64,000 nucleotides of DNA from positions 1-64,000 of the forward strand of contig NZ_UZWE01000024.1 in NCBI RefSeq assembly GCF_900631945.1, written 5' to 3'. The translations under genes were made by a program, and so were the position numbers. The notes below the pieces were generated by a model, which was given only the letters and a program-made list of their open reading frames with translations, was not told where the DNA came from and made no database searches. This document shows, one piece after another, positions 37,367-49,711 of this stretch (the stretch's first letter is position 1; every line of letters starts with the position of its first letter). This DNA comes from Paracoccus haematequi (GTDB lineage Bacteria > Pseudomonadota > Alphaproteobacteria > Rhodobacterales > Rhodobacteraceae).

Positions 37367-38199
37367 GCCGGGTCGCCGCGCTGCAGGCGCTTCTGTTTGT
37401 GCCGGTCGGCAATGAGCGGCTGCTGGCCAGCGCGCTGCGCCATCGGCCCGATGCCGTGATCCTCGATCTTGAGGATGCCGTCGCGCCCGGGGAAAAGCCC
37501 GCCGCGAGACGGGCGCTCGGCGCTGCGCGGGCAATGGTTGCCGGCGCGGGCCTGGCCTGCATCCTGCGGGTCAATTCCGGGTTGCGCGATCTGGTCGCGG
37601 ATCTGGATGCCTGCGCCGATGCGCCGCCCGATGCGCTGCTGCTGCCCAAATGCGACAGCCTGCGTCAGGTCGAAAACGCCGCCGAACTGGCGGCTGAGGG
37701 GACCGAGCTTCTGGCGCTGATCGAACATCCAAGCGCATTGCCGGCATTGCCGGCGATTGCGGCTCATCCCCGGATCGCCGGGCTGATGCTCGGCTCCGAG
37801 GATTATTGCGCCGGCCTGGGTGTCAGCCCCGACCAGGGGGGCCTGGATCTGCCGGTGACCCTGATCGCCGCCGCCTGCGCCGCGCGCGGGCTCCGGGCGA
37901 TCGGCTTTCCCGGCTCGATCGCGAATTTCCGCGATCTTGAGCGTTATGGCGCACAGATCGGACGCGGCCTCTCGCTCGGGGCAAATGCCGTGGCGGCGAT
38001 CCATCCGGCACAGCTGCCGGTGATCCGGGAGCAGCTGCGCCCCCCCGAGGCCGAGATCCGATGGGCCGAAGGGGTGATCCTGGCGGCCGGCGGGGCGAAG
38101 GGTGCCGTCGCGGGCGGCGACGGAATGATCGACGCGCCGGTCATCCGCCGCGCCGAGGCGATCCTGAGCCGCGCCCGGGCGGCGCGATCCGAAGGCTGA
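37363..38199 (+). CDS. ccl: HpcH/HpaI-family CoA-ester lyase, probable citramalyl-CoA lyase
   Basis: A 278-residue CitE-like TIM-barrel lyase. LLFVPVGNERLLASALRHRP starts the barrel, DLEDAVAPGEK holds the first metal ligand, and LMLGSEDYCAGLGV holds the second. In itaconate degradation it splits citramalyl-CoA into pyruvate and acetyl-CoA. Single-domain length is right for citramalyl- or malyl-CoA lyases. Translationally coupled to the CoA-transferase. Malyl-CoA lyase activity is the alternative. Confidence 0.7.
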   Translation: MSRVAALQALLFVPVGNERLLASALRHRPDAVILDLEDAVAPGEKPAARRALGAARAMVAGAGLACILRVNSGLRDLVADLDACADAPPDALLLPKCDSLRQVENAAELAAEGTELLALIEHPSALPALPAIAAHPRIAGLMLGSEDYCAGLGVSPDQGGLDLPVTLIAAACAARGLRAIGFPGSIANFRDLERYGAQIGRGLSLGANAVAAIHPAQLPVIREQLRPPEAEIRWAEGVILAAGGAKGAVAGGDGMIDAPVIRRAEAILSRARAARSEG

Positions 38200-38206
38200 A
38201 CCGGGG

Positions 38207-39314
38207 TCAGACCAGTTCGGCAATATCCTTCGCGTCGAAGCCCTTCAATGCGTCAAGCCGGCCCGAACCGATCTTTTGCGGCCAGGCGGCATCGGTGATC
38301 AGGCTGCGCCCGACGGCGATCAGATCGAATTCCTCGCGTTCCATCCGCCGGATAAGCGCGTCCAGCGGGCTGGTCTGGCCGCCCTCACCACGGAAAGCGG
38401 TGCCGAAATCCGAATTCAGCCCGACCGAGCCGACGCTGATCGTGGTGGCGCCTGTCAGCTTCTTCGCCCATCCGGCGAAATTCAGCCCGCTCTCGCCGTC
38501 GATTTCGGGGAATTCCGCAACCTGGAAACGGCGCTGCGAGCAATGGAGGATGTCGACCCCGGCCTCGACCAGCGGCAGGAGCCATGCCCTCATCTCATCA
38601 GGGGTGGCCGCGAGGCGGGCGGCATAGTCTTGCTGTTTCCACTGGCTGACCCGGAGCGAGATAGGGAAGTCCGGACCGACCGCTGCCCGCACCGCCCGCA
38701 CGATCGCGGCTGCGAAGCGCGAGCGTCCGGCGATGCCGGCCCCCCCCCCATTGATCGGTGCGCTGATTGCTGCCCCCCCAGAAGAACTGGTCGATCAGAT
38801 AGCCATGCGCGCCATGGAGTTCCGCCAGGTCAAAACCGATCCGCTTCGCATCCGCCGCGGCAACGGCAAAGGCCCCGACCGTATCGGCGATGTCCTCTTC
38901 AGACATCACGTTGCCGCGGGGATCGCCGGGACCGACGAGGCCCGAGGGGCTTTCGACCGGCGCTTCGGGCTGCCAGTCGCCGGCACGGGTCGAACCGGTA
39001 TGCCAGAGCTGCGGCCCGATCTTGCCGCCGGCTGCATGGACCTCACGCGCGACGCTTTCCCAGCCGGCCAGAGCGGGCTCACCATGAAAGAACGGGATGC
39101 CCGGCAGGTTGCGTGAGGCGGGGCGGTCGATCACCGTGCCCTCGGTCAGGATCAGGCCGACGTTCCCTTCGGCGCGGCGCCGGTAATAGCCCGCCTGGGG
39201 GGCGCCGGGTATGCCGGCGGGCGCCATGCCGCGCGTCATCGGGGCCATCACGATCCGGTTCGCGACGGTCAGGCTTTTCACGGTAAGCGGGCGGAAGAGG
39301 ATTTCGCTGTTCAT
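38207..39314 (-). pseudogene. NADH:flavin oxidoreductase (old yellow enzyme), frameshifted
   Basis: Together two frames encode a normal OYE-family protein of about 368 residues: N-terminal 38750-39314 (LFRPLTVKSLTVANRIVMAP, LTEGTVIDRPA, ELHGAHGYLIDQFFW) and C-terminal 38207-38740 (AAIVRAVRAAVGPDFPISLR, VGSVGLNSDF, DLIAVGRSLITD). They meet at a run of ten C on the plus strand (38740-38749). Removing one base restores QWGGAGIAGRSRFAAAIVR. Either a phase-variable or mutated gene or a homopolymer sequencing error. It converges on the lyase gene with an 8-base gap. Confidence 0.8.
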
Positions 39315-39461
39315 TCGGGAACTCTGCTGCAGGTCATGGGGAGGAGGAGGAAGGACCGGCGCGACCGCCAGGCTGCGGCCGCACTCCGGTCGGGAGGCTT
39401 TCGTTGTTCTTTCGGCCGGGCATCGCTATATTCATGATGCATATCATCTTATGGCGTTAAC

Positions 39462-39668
39462 GTGATGGCCGTCTGGGCCTTCGATGGGAGCGGCACTCTC
39501 CATGCATGCGACATCACGACGGATACTGGCTGGAAGATGGTTCTGGATCGCGGATTGGATATTTTCCAGCCAACGCCTCGCAAGATGAACGGTTTCTCGC
39601 TGGGAGAACGGATGCAGGAGCACCGGATGGTCCGTGGTTTCTACGTGACTTATGTCGAAAACCTTTAG
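39462..39668 (+). pseudogene. C-terminal fragment resembling a MIT_C-like domain
   Basis: A 68-codon ORF reads ACDITTDTGWKMVLDRGLDI then FQ...FSLGERMQEHRMVRGFYVTY. The TD-x-GWK-(I/M)-x-L-x-RGLDIFQ pattern recalls the C-terminal domain of MIT-domain proteins, which has a PLD-like fold and also occurs in uncharacterised bacterial proteins. There is no upstream domain, so this is probably the tail of a longer gene cut near 39462. It lies in the scrap zone between the itaconate cluster and the island. Similarity is from memory. Confidence 0.35.
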
Positions 39669-39721
39669 TCTGAGCCCAAAGTGACGAATGCTGCACGATG
39701 GGCGACTGTCGATTGCCGAAC

Positions 39722-40135
39722 TCACGACTCTTGCGTCCGCATCATCTCACCGATCAGATCATTTGTCTCTGGTCTCGACGTTTGATGCCGATATCGGAGG
39801 GCCAGAACAGTTCTCGATAATTGAAGGCCCTCGATGGGCTTCGACACCAGGCCTATGTCCGAAGGAATAGCAGTGGCCGGCAAGATCAGCGCACCTGACC
39901 CTTGCCGAGCAAGTTCAACTAACCAATCCACGCGGTTGGACCGATACGCCGCGTAGAGTTCGTGACCATGATCCGCGCAGGTCCCATGCAAAACATCCCG
40001 CATTTCGCAATTTAGGCGGTCAAGCATGTCAGTTTTAGCAAGAGTCGAAAGAGAGATCGCATTTAGTTCAGACAACGGATGCGACTTTGACACCACGACC
40101 TTGTAGTCCTCTTCATAGAGACGGTCTATGCGATA
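39722..40135 (-). pseudogene. LysR effector-domain fragment cut by IS3
   Basis: The frame reads YRIDRLYEEDYKVVVSKSHP, then the lobe typical of LysR substrate-binding domains, to the stop at 39722. Going upstream it runs straight into the IS3 end at 40136 without a start or DNA-binding domain. So the N-terminal half, including the helix-turn-helix, has been lost by IS insertion and later deletion. Not functional. Confidence 0.7.
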
Positions 40136-40410
40136 TGAACCGCGCCGGATTTGCCGGAGGCTCCAACTCCTGAGTAAGGTGGAGCATCATGAGCAAGACA
40201 ACGAACAAGTTTTCTCCGGAAGTGCGTGACCGCGCGGTGCGGTTGGTCCTGGACAATGAGGGTCAGCATGGATCGCGGTGGCAGGCGGTCATGTCGATTT
40301 CGGCGAAGATCGGCTGTGCGCCGCAGACCTTGAACGATTGGGTCAAGAAGGCCGAGGTTGATAGCGGCAAGCGTCCGGGCGTCTCCAGCGAGATGGCCGA
40401 GAAGATGAAG
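40136..40410 (+). mobile_element. IS3-family fragment (left end and start of orfA)
   Basis: The left terminal repeat TGAACCGCGCCGGATTTGCC begins at 40136. ATG 40189, with AAGGTGGAG upstream, starts Orf[21 protein letters not shown], a helix-turn-helix protein, reading into SEMAEKMK before the sequence switches at 40410 to unrelated phage-type DNA. OrfB and the right end are missing, so a deletion has joined the IS interior to the tail-peptidase gene. Confidence 0.8.
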
Positions 40411-40704
40411 GCCCCGCGCGCATGCGGAACAGAACCACCGCGCCGGGGCCTGCCTCGGAGGGTCGATGCGGATCATCACCTGCGCGGCGTTGTCAGCCAA
40501 CACCTCGCGTCCCCCGCTCTCGCCCCAATCGCGGCTGTAGGGCGGGACCGGCAGGGTCTCGGACCCGACCAGTTCGCGCCAGATGCCGCGCGCCAGCCCC
40601 AGGCAGACGCAGCCGACGCCCTTGACGCTGGCCTGATCGTGATACGGGGTGCCCAGCCAGCCGGGCGCGGTAGATACGACCTTCTTCGGATCGGCGGGTC
40701 TCAC
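40411..40704 (-). pseudogene. GTA/phage-type NlpC/P60 tail peptidase, truncated and frameshifted
   Basis: The N-terminal half (GTG 40704) reads [18 protein letters not shown] then [15 protein letters not shown], the NlpC/P60 cysteine-peptidase block found in the gene next to DUF2163 in Rhodobacter gene-transfer-agent clusters. Usually the motif is D-C-LGLAR; here a valine replaces the aspartate. Near 40450 one base change moves the frame (the other frame gives [15 protein letters not shown]), and at 40411 the gene is cut by IS3 DNA. Inactive. Confidence 0.65.
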
Positions 40705-40747
40705 AGTACCGCCCCTTCATGCCCTCCCTCCGCGCTGGCATAGCGGA

Positions 40748-41719
40748 TCACCGTGTCCTGCCCGGAATATGCGGGAAGCCGCGGAAGTTCAGGATATTGG
40801 CGAACTTCGCCGCGCAGGTCGCGGATCGCTTGTCGCAGCCCGCCCGGATGGTGAAGCCGTCGCCGCCGCTAATCGGGCGCACCGGCGCTTCCAGCAGCGT
40901 GATGGTGACGACGTCCGATGCCTTCTCGTGCAGCATGACCTCGGCCGGCCGCCCGGTGTTCGCCCCGGCCGTCCATTCGAGATATCCGAAGGCGAACCAC
41001 CTGGTGGCGTAGGTTCCAAGCCCTATCGCAGTGAACGCCCGGTCGCGGATCGCATCCTCAACCGCGCCGGTGGCGCTGTAGACTGGGTCATCGAGGTCGA
41101 TCCCGCATCGCCTGTCGCCAAGCGCCGCGTCATAGGTTCCCTGATAGGCCCGGCCCACGGTCTGGCCGAGGACATGGGCGAGCGAACGCATCTCGGCCAC
41201 CAAGGCCACGCGCCCGCGCTGCATTTCGCCGATCGAGCCGCGCCGCAGCAGCACCCGCTGCCCGGTCGCCCGCCAGTTCACGCGGCAGACCTCGGCCAGC
41301 GCATTGTCCCAGCGCCCGTCGATGATATCGGTCTCGGTGATCCGATCCGAGGTCAGCACCCTTTTGGCATCCTGCGAATCCACCGCGAGGTCAGCGCCGC
41401 CGCGGATTTCGGATGCCGTAAAGCCGCTTTCCGGCTCGAAATCCGTGCCGCCGAACGACAGCACCCGGTCGTGATCGGTGAAGCCCAGAACCTCGCCATC
41501 GGAACGGGTGCCGCTGCCATTATCGGCGACCTTGTCGGCCATGTAGAGCAGCACCGATTTGCGCGTGGCCGAGCCGACGACACGGCGCTGGACCGAGGCC
41601 GAGATCAGGTTGCTCATGCCGGCTTCTGTGCCGGTGAGAAGGGCGAACATGATCAGCATGAGGGCAAAGACGATGCCCCAGATCGGAGCCACGCCGGGCC
41701 CGTTGCCATTGCCGCTCAT
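40748..41719 (-). CDS. Chimeric ORF: HTH-protein N-terminus joined to a DUF2163 GTA-like protein
   Basis: 323 residues. From about residue 75 (DGEVLGFTDHDRVLSFGGTD) to residue 280 the protein is a DUF2163 phage/GTA protein (Rhodobacter GTA orfg13 type), also showing EIRGGADLAVDSQDAKRVL and LLRRGSIGEMQRGRVA. The first 34 residues are a hydrophobic peptide (IWGIVFALMLIMFALLTG). Residues 35-70 (MSNLISASVQRRVVGSATRK...LLYMADKVADNGSG) match the beginning of a phage helix-turn-helix protein, not DUF2163. The proper DUF2163 N-terminus is missing. This is a recombination joint between two phage-type loci; the frame happens to remain open. Confidence 0.6.
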   Translation of the reverse strand: MSGNGNGPGVAPIWGIVFALMLIMFALLTGTEAGMSNLISASVQRRVVGSATRKSVLLYMADKVADNGSGTRSDGEVLGFTDHDRVLSFGGTDFEPESGFTASEIRGGADLAVDSQDAKRVLTSDRITETDIIDGRWDNALAEVCRVNWRATGQRVLLRRGSIGEMQRGRVALVAEMRSLAHVLGQTVGRAYQGTYDAALGDRRCGIDLDDPVYSATGAVEDAIRDRAFTAIGLGTYATRWFAFGYLEWTAGANTGRPAEVMLHEKASDVVTITLLEAPVRPISGGDGFTIRAGCDKRSATCAAKFANILNFRGFPHIPGRTR

Positions 41720-41967
41720 TTACCCGCCATCCCGCGGCCGGATGTCTCGCGGCTCTCCTGTTCCAGAAGCCAGGCGCGCACGGCGCTGCGCCGGTAGAGC
41801 ACTTTGCGCCCGATCCGGATGCAGGGCGGCCCTATCCGTGGGGTCTCCCAGCGTTTCAGCGTATCGGCGCTGACACCGCTGATGCCAGCCAGTTCCCTTC
41901 GCGGCATCCAGTCGTCGAGAAGCCCCGCTGGGGTGACCTCTGGGGTGGTCGCGGTCTGATCGGTCAT
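41716..41967 (-). CDS. AlpA/excisionase-like helix-turn-helix protein
   Basis: An 83-residue DNA-binding protein. WMPRRELAGISGVSADTLKR is a MerR/AlpA-type helix-turn-helix, followed by IGRKVLYRRSAVRAWLLEQE, the beta-wing and helix that end such excisionase-like proteins. ATG 41967 is chosen; the longer open frame upstream has no protein-like content. Stop overlaps the next start. Such proteins regulate integrase or excision in prophages and integrative elements. Confidence 0.65.
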   Translation of the reverse strand: MTDQTATTPEVTPAGLLDDWMPRRELAGISGVSADTLKRWETPRIGPPCIRIGRKVLYRRSAVRAWLLEQESRETSGRGMAGK

Positions 41968-42262
41968 GATCCGGTCCTTCGCTCGTGATTGCAGGGCAAG
42001 CGAGAGCACAAGCGGCGGACGGGCGGCGCGGAACGGACCGGCGCGGGAAACGCCACATTCGCGCCGGTTGCATATCTGGGGGTGCAGGTGCATTCGGGGC
42101 AGGGCGGTACAGTGGGTGCCTCGCCGCGCTGGCGGTGCGCCGAAGCGCCGGATCAACCGATGCGTGTGAAGCGGCCAGGATTACCGGGCTGAAAGGCAAG
42201 CCTTTCAGAAGACCCAACAGTTTAGGAATTTACCGATTCTACTACCTAAACGAGTATTTTTC

Positions 42263-42824
42263 ATGCTGACCGAGGCTGCCGCACGCTGGGGCGGCCATAT
42301 TACGGATATTGCAGAATGGGCCATGTCCGGTCAGCTAGAAATCATGATCGCCATCCCCCACCTCTTTCGCCGGCGTGATCCCCTCGGACTTGGTGGTGAT
42401 TGCACCCGGAGACGTTCTGGCGATGTTTCGCCGCTGCGGAACCGGCCCGCGCGAAGGGCTGATCCGGCGCGCCCGCGCGCTGAGTGAGGGTGAATGGATG
42501 CACATCGAACCGCCGGAGGCCGGATTGCCGATCATGCGCGACGACCTGCTGATTCTCGCTGACGCACTGGCGCGCTTCGAGGAGGCGCACGGGGTGTTTC
42601 GTCGGGTCGGCACCAGTGCTGGCAAGAGCAATGATTGGGGTGGCTTCTACGGCACGATGATCCTGCGTATTTTCCGTAGCGGCCTGCCCGAGAAGCAAGC
42701 CGATCTGGTCGGCGAAATGCAGGAATGGTTCATCGCCAGCAGCGCGGATGGCGATGCCCCGGATGAAAGCATGATCCGCAAACGGATCAGGCCGATCTGG
42801 CGGATGCTGCACGCCGAAGCGTGA
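42263..42824 (+). pseudogene. Phage/island hypothetical protein, frameshifted at a C5 run
   Basis: ATG 42263 gives AAARWGGHITDIAEWAMSGQ (a helix-turn-helix-like start). The frame then breaks at CCCCC (42355-42359); dropping one C leads directly into TSFAGVIPSDLVVIAPGDVL and on to the stop at 42824. As one frame it would be about 186 residues, matching an island-protein family I recall from Rhodobacterales (HTH-like N-terminus, then an ERFEEAH-type segment). Without the upstream part, GTG 42375 would give 149 residues. Function unknown. Confidence 0.5.
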
Positions 42825-43305
42825 CGTCGTCGGCCGAGGGTGCGGAATGCACGAGCCTCGGCCGTATCCGCACCATCTCGGCGACCGCATCCACCCCGGC
42901 GCGCAGGGGCGAGTCCATCAGAGGGGCATAGGGCATGGTGGTGCTGGATTGCGAATGGCCCAGCAGCTTGCCGATCATCTCCAGCGACACCCCGCCGCTG
43001 ACCAGAAGCGAGGCGAAGGTGTGGCGCAGGTCGTGGATGCGGCGCTGCTTGGTATTGGCCGCCGGCTTGACCCATGCGCCGCAGTCCAGATCGAAATGTT
43101 GGAACTGGGCCGTGCGCACCTCGCCCAACCGGGCCCCGGTCAGCATGCACATGCGGATGATGCCGGCGGCACGCTGGTCCTCGGCCGCGCCCAGCGCCTC
43201 GCTGATCGACAGGCCCAACATCTCGGTGTCGAAAATCTGCCATGCCTTCGGCCGGGTCTCGGCCGCCCGGACCAGCTTCTCGGTCAATCTCTCTCGGTTT
43301 CGCAA
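42787..43305 (-). pseudogene. Tyrosine recombinase (integrase) remnant
   Basis: Contains catalytic-domain pieces of a phage-type integrase: TGARLGEVRTAQFQHFDL (first Arg), IHDLRHTFASLLVSGG (H-x-x-R) and IGKLLGHSQSSTTMPYAPL (His and Tyr region). The segment between the first Arg and HDLRHT is much shorter than normal. The N-terminal SAM-like and Arm-binding domains are absent, and the C-terminus runs on after the usual end. An internally deleted, probably dead, integrase that marks this stretch as part of an integrated element. Confidence 0.65.
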
Positions 43306-43515
43306 GGCTCAAATCTCCGTTCTGCGATCCGACACATGCGTAGAAGTGCCGCCTTATCAACGAGATGTTTTCAGGACCGGAGAGCAGGTGCGGACCGGCG
43401 CGGAAAGGGCGCAAAGCTCTCCGGTTGGGTGATAGAAGGGTCGGTTGGGGGAAGATAGTGTTGATTGCAATGCAATCGCTGCCTATTCTGTCTCTGGCGG
43501 AAACCGGGGTGGCAG

Positions 43516-43761
43516 ATGGCGAGCATTACGATCCGAAATCTTGATGATGACATCAAGCGCCGCCTGCGCGTGCGCGCGGCCGAGCATGGCCGATCCATGG
43601 AGGAGGAAGCCCGTGAAATCCTCCGCGATGTGGTCGGCGATACGCGTCCGCCCATGAACCTAGCCCACCGACTCCGCGCACGCGCGGAAAGAATTGGCGG
43701 CGTTGATCTTGACCTCCCCGCCCGCGACGCGATACGCACCCCGTCCGCCTTCGATCAATGA
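43516..43761 (+). CDS. fitA: FitA-type ribbon-helix-helix antitoxin
   Basis: An 81-residue antitoxin. MASITIRNLDDDIKRRLRVR then EHGRSMEEEAREIL is the FitA/Arc-type ribbon-helix-helix DNA-binding fold; the C-terminal part (LPARDAIRTP) is the toxin-wrapping tail. The stop overlaps the toxin start (ATGA), the standard arrangement. Expected to bind its own promoter with FitB and to neutralise it. Confidence 0.85.
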   Translation: MASITIRNLDDDIKRRLRVRAAEHGRSMEEEAREILRDVVGDTRPPMNLAHRLRARAERIGGVDLDLPARDAIRTPSAFDQ

Positions 43762-44177
43762 TCATCCTCGATACCAATGTTGTGTCGGAAATCCTGCGGC
43801 TGGCCCCGGAACACCGTGTCGTCGACTGGCTGGCGGCACAGGACGGCGCCGCCGTCTACTTGACGGTCATCACCGAGGCCGAGCTGCGCCACGGTGTCGG
43901 CATTCTGCCGGAGGGCAAGCGCCGCGATGGCCTGTCCGTGATGATCGATCAGATCGTGCGCGAGGATTTCGCGGGCCGCGTCCTGCCCTTCGACAGTGCG
44001 GCGGCCGAGGCTTTTGCTACCATCGCCGCCACGCGCCGCGCCATCGGCCGCCCGATCCTGCATGCCGACTGCCAGATCGCTGCCATCGCGTGGGTCCATG
44101 GCGCCACCGTTGCCACCCGCAACACGCCCGCTTTTGCCGATTGCGGCATCGACCTGATCAACCCGTGGAATACCTGA
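43758..44177 (+). CDS. fitB: FitB-type PIN-domain toxin
   Basis: A 139-residue PIN-domain ribonuclease. Acidic active-site residues are visible: D in ILDTNVVSE, E in TEAELRHGV, D in LHADCQIAAIA, and the last around TRNTPAFADCGI. Complete and in frame, so probably active. PIN toxins cut RNA when the antitoxin is degraded. The pair is the only evidently intact gene set in this island and may help to keep it. Confidence 0.85.
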   Translation: MIILDTNVVSEILRLAPEHRVVDWLAAQDGAAVYLTVITEAELRHGVGILPEGKRRDGLSVMIDQIVREDFAGRVLPFDSAAAEAFATIAATRRAIGRPILHADCQIAAIAWVHGATVATRNTPAFADCGIDLINPWNT

Positions 44178-44366
44178 GTGACCGCCGTCGAAATCGCAGA
44201 AGCCATTTCCCAGCTTGCCGAACAGCCTTTCGACGCGGCTGAATTTCCCTATGCCTTCCTGCTGGCCTTCGGAAACAAGGAAACGACGAGCAAGCGTTTG
44301 CGGGCGGGCAGTTCCAACAAATCCGACCTCGGCGGCGTGCTTCAGACCAGCAACATCCACATCAAG
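44178..44366 (+). pseudogene. N-terminus of a MmeI/type IIL-like DNA methyltransferase, cut off
   Basis: A GTG directly after the fitB stop reads MTAVEIAEAISQLAEQPFDA and then LAFGNKETTSKRLRAGSSNK...SDLGGVLQTSNIHIKT. This is the conserved start of large class I SAM-dependent DNA methyltransferases of the MmeI/type IIL restriction-modification kind (normally about 900 or more residues). The family sequence stops near 44366, exactly at the gltB terminator hairpin, so about 95% of the gene is missing. Confidence 0.65.
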
Positions 44367-44367
44367 A

Positions 44368-44398
44368 CCTCCTGTCAGCCGATGGGGCTGACAGGAGG
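44368..44398 (-). terminator. Hairpin terminator of gltB
   Basis: A perfect 13-bp stem (CCTCCTGTCAGCC at 44368-44380, GGCTGACAGGAGG at 44386-44398) with a 5-base loop, about 70 bases after the gltB stop. In the gltB direction it is followed by TCTT, a weak T tract. It is also the left limit of the core DNA: island sequence begins right at the hairpin. Confidence 0.65.
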
Positions 44399-44468
44399 CG
44401 CTTGTTCCCCTCGCCAATATGCCCAAACCCCCTTCAGACACGCCCGAGGGGGTTGTGCAAGCCCCGGC

Positions 44469-49007
<4,539 letters not shown>

Positions 49008-49009
49008 CG

Positions 49010-49702
49010 TCAGGCCCTTTCGTGCAGAAGCTGCGTCAGCAACTGATCGCAGTCGAATTGCGGTTCGGTGTCCCCGAAGCCTTCCTCGCCGGGAAAGGCG
49101 AAGGTGACGGGGCTGTCATTGGTTTCCTGGCGCTGCCCGGTCCAGTCGGACTGCACCTCGACGCCGCCATAGAAGCGGCCCATCTTGCGGCTGATGAACT
49201 GCTGGCCGCTGCGTTCGATCAGCAATTCGCCGTTCGCGTCATAGGTCTTCAGCTGGAACCGGGTCACCTCCAGCGGCTGGCCGTCGATCTCGACCGTCTC
49301 GCCGGTCAGGATGTCCTGGCCCACGTTGCGCAGGCGTTCGCCGGTGTTGGATTCGGTCCAGAAATCGAAATCGTCCTGGCCGGTTTCCAGCAGCGTCTTG
49401 AAGCTGGCGTGATCCTTGGACCGTTCGACCAGGAAATCGGCCAGGCCGGTATTGGGATCGCTGCTTTCGATCCAGCGGGTTTCCCCGTCGATGCGCGACA
49501 GGTGGCGCAGCCCGTCCTTGCCAAAGGTCGCCGTGCGCTGATGGCCCGCCGGATCGGCCTGGCATTGATAATACTGGTTGACCGAACAGCCCCGGTTCTG
49601 GACCGTCGCCTGCAACTGGCAGCCCTTGGGCGGGGTGAAATTGGCGGCATGGCCCGCCGATGCGGCCAGCGCCAGCCCCAGGATCAGGGGGATCCGCAGC
49701 AT
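49010..49702 (-). CDS. Secreted cysteine-containing protein between gltD and gltB
   Basis: A 230-residue protein with a clear signal peptide (LILGLALAASAGHA, cleavage near residue 19), then GCQLQATVQNRGCSVNQYYQ, giving cysteines likely to form disulphides in the periplasm. No enzymatic motif seen. It begins 10 bases after gltD and ends 2 bases before gltB, so it is co-transcribed with glutamate synthase. I believe similar genes sit between gltD and gltB in other Rhodobacterales, but the function is unknown to me. Confidence 0.75.
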   Translation of the reverse strand: MLRIPLILGLALAASAGHAANFTPPKGCQLQATVQNRGCSVNQYYQCQADPAGHQRTATFGKDGLRHLSRIDGETRWIESSDPNTGLADFLVERSKDHASFKTLLETGQDDFDFWTESNTGERLRNVGQDILTGETVEIDGQPLEVTRFQLKTYDANGELLIERSGQQFISRKMGRFYGGVEVQSDWTGQRQETNDSPVTFAFPGEEGFGDTEPQFDCDQLLTQLLHERA

Positions 49703-49711
49703 CGCCGCCCC

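Noticed and set aside
40649..41797. 382-codon plus-strand frame opposite the DUF2163 gene
   Set aside because: Antisense shadow; the minus strand carries recognisable GTA-type protein sequence.
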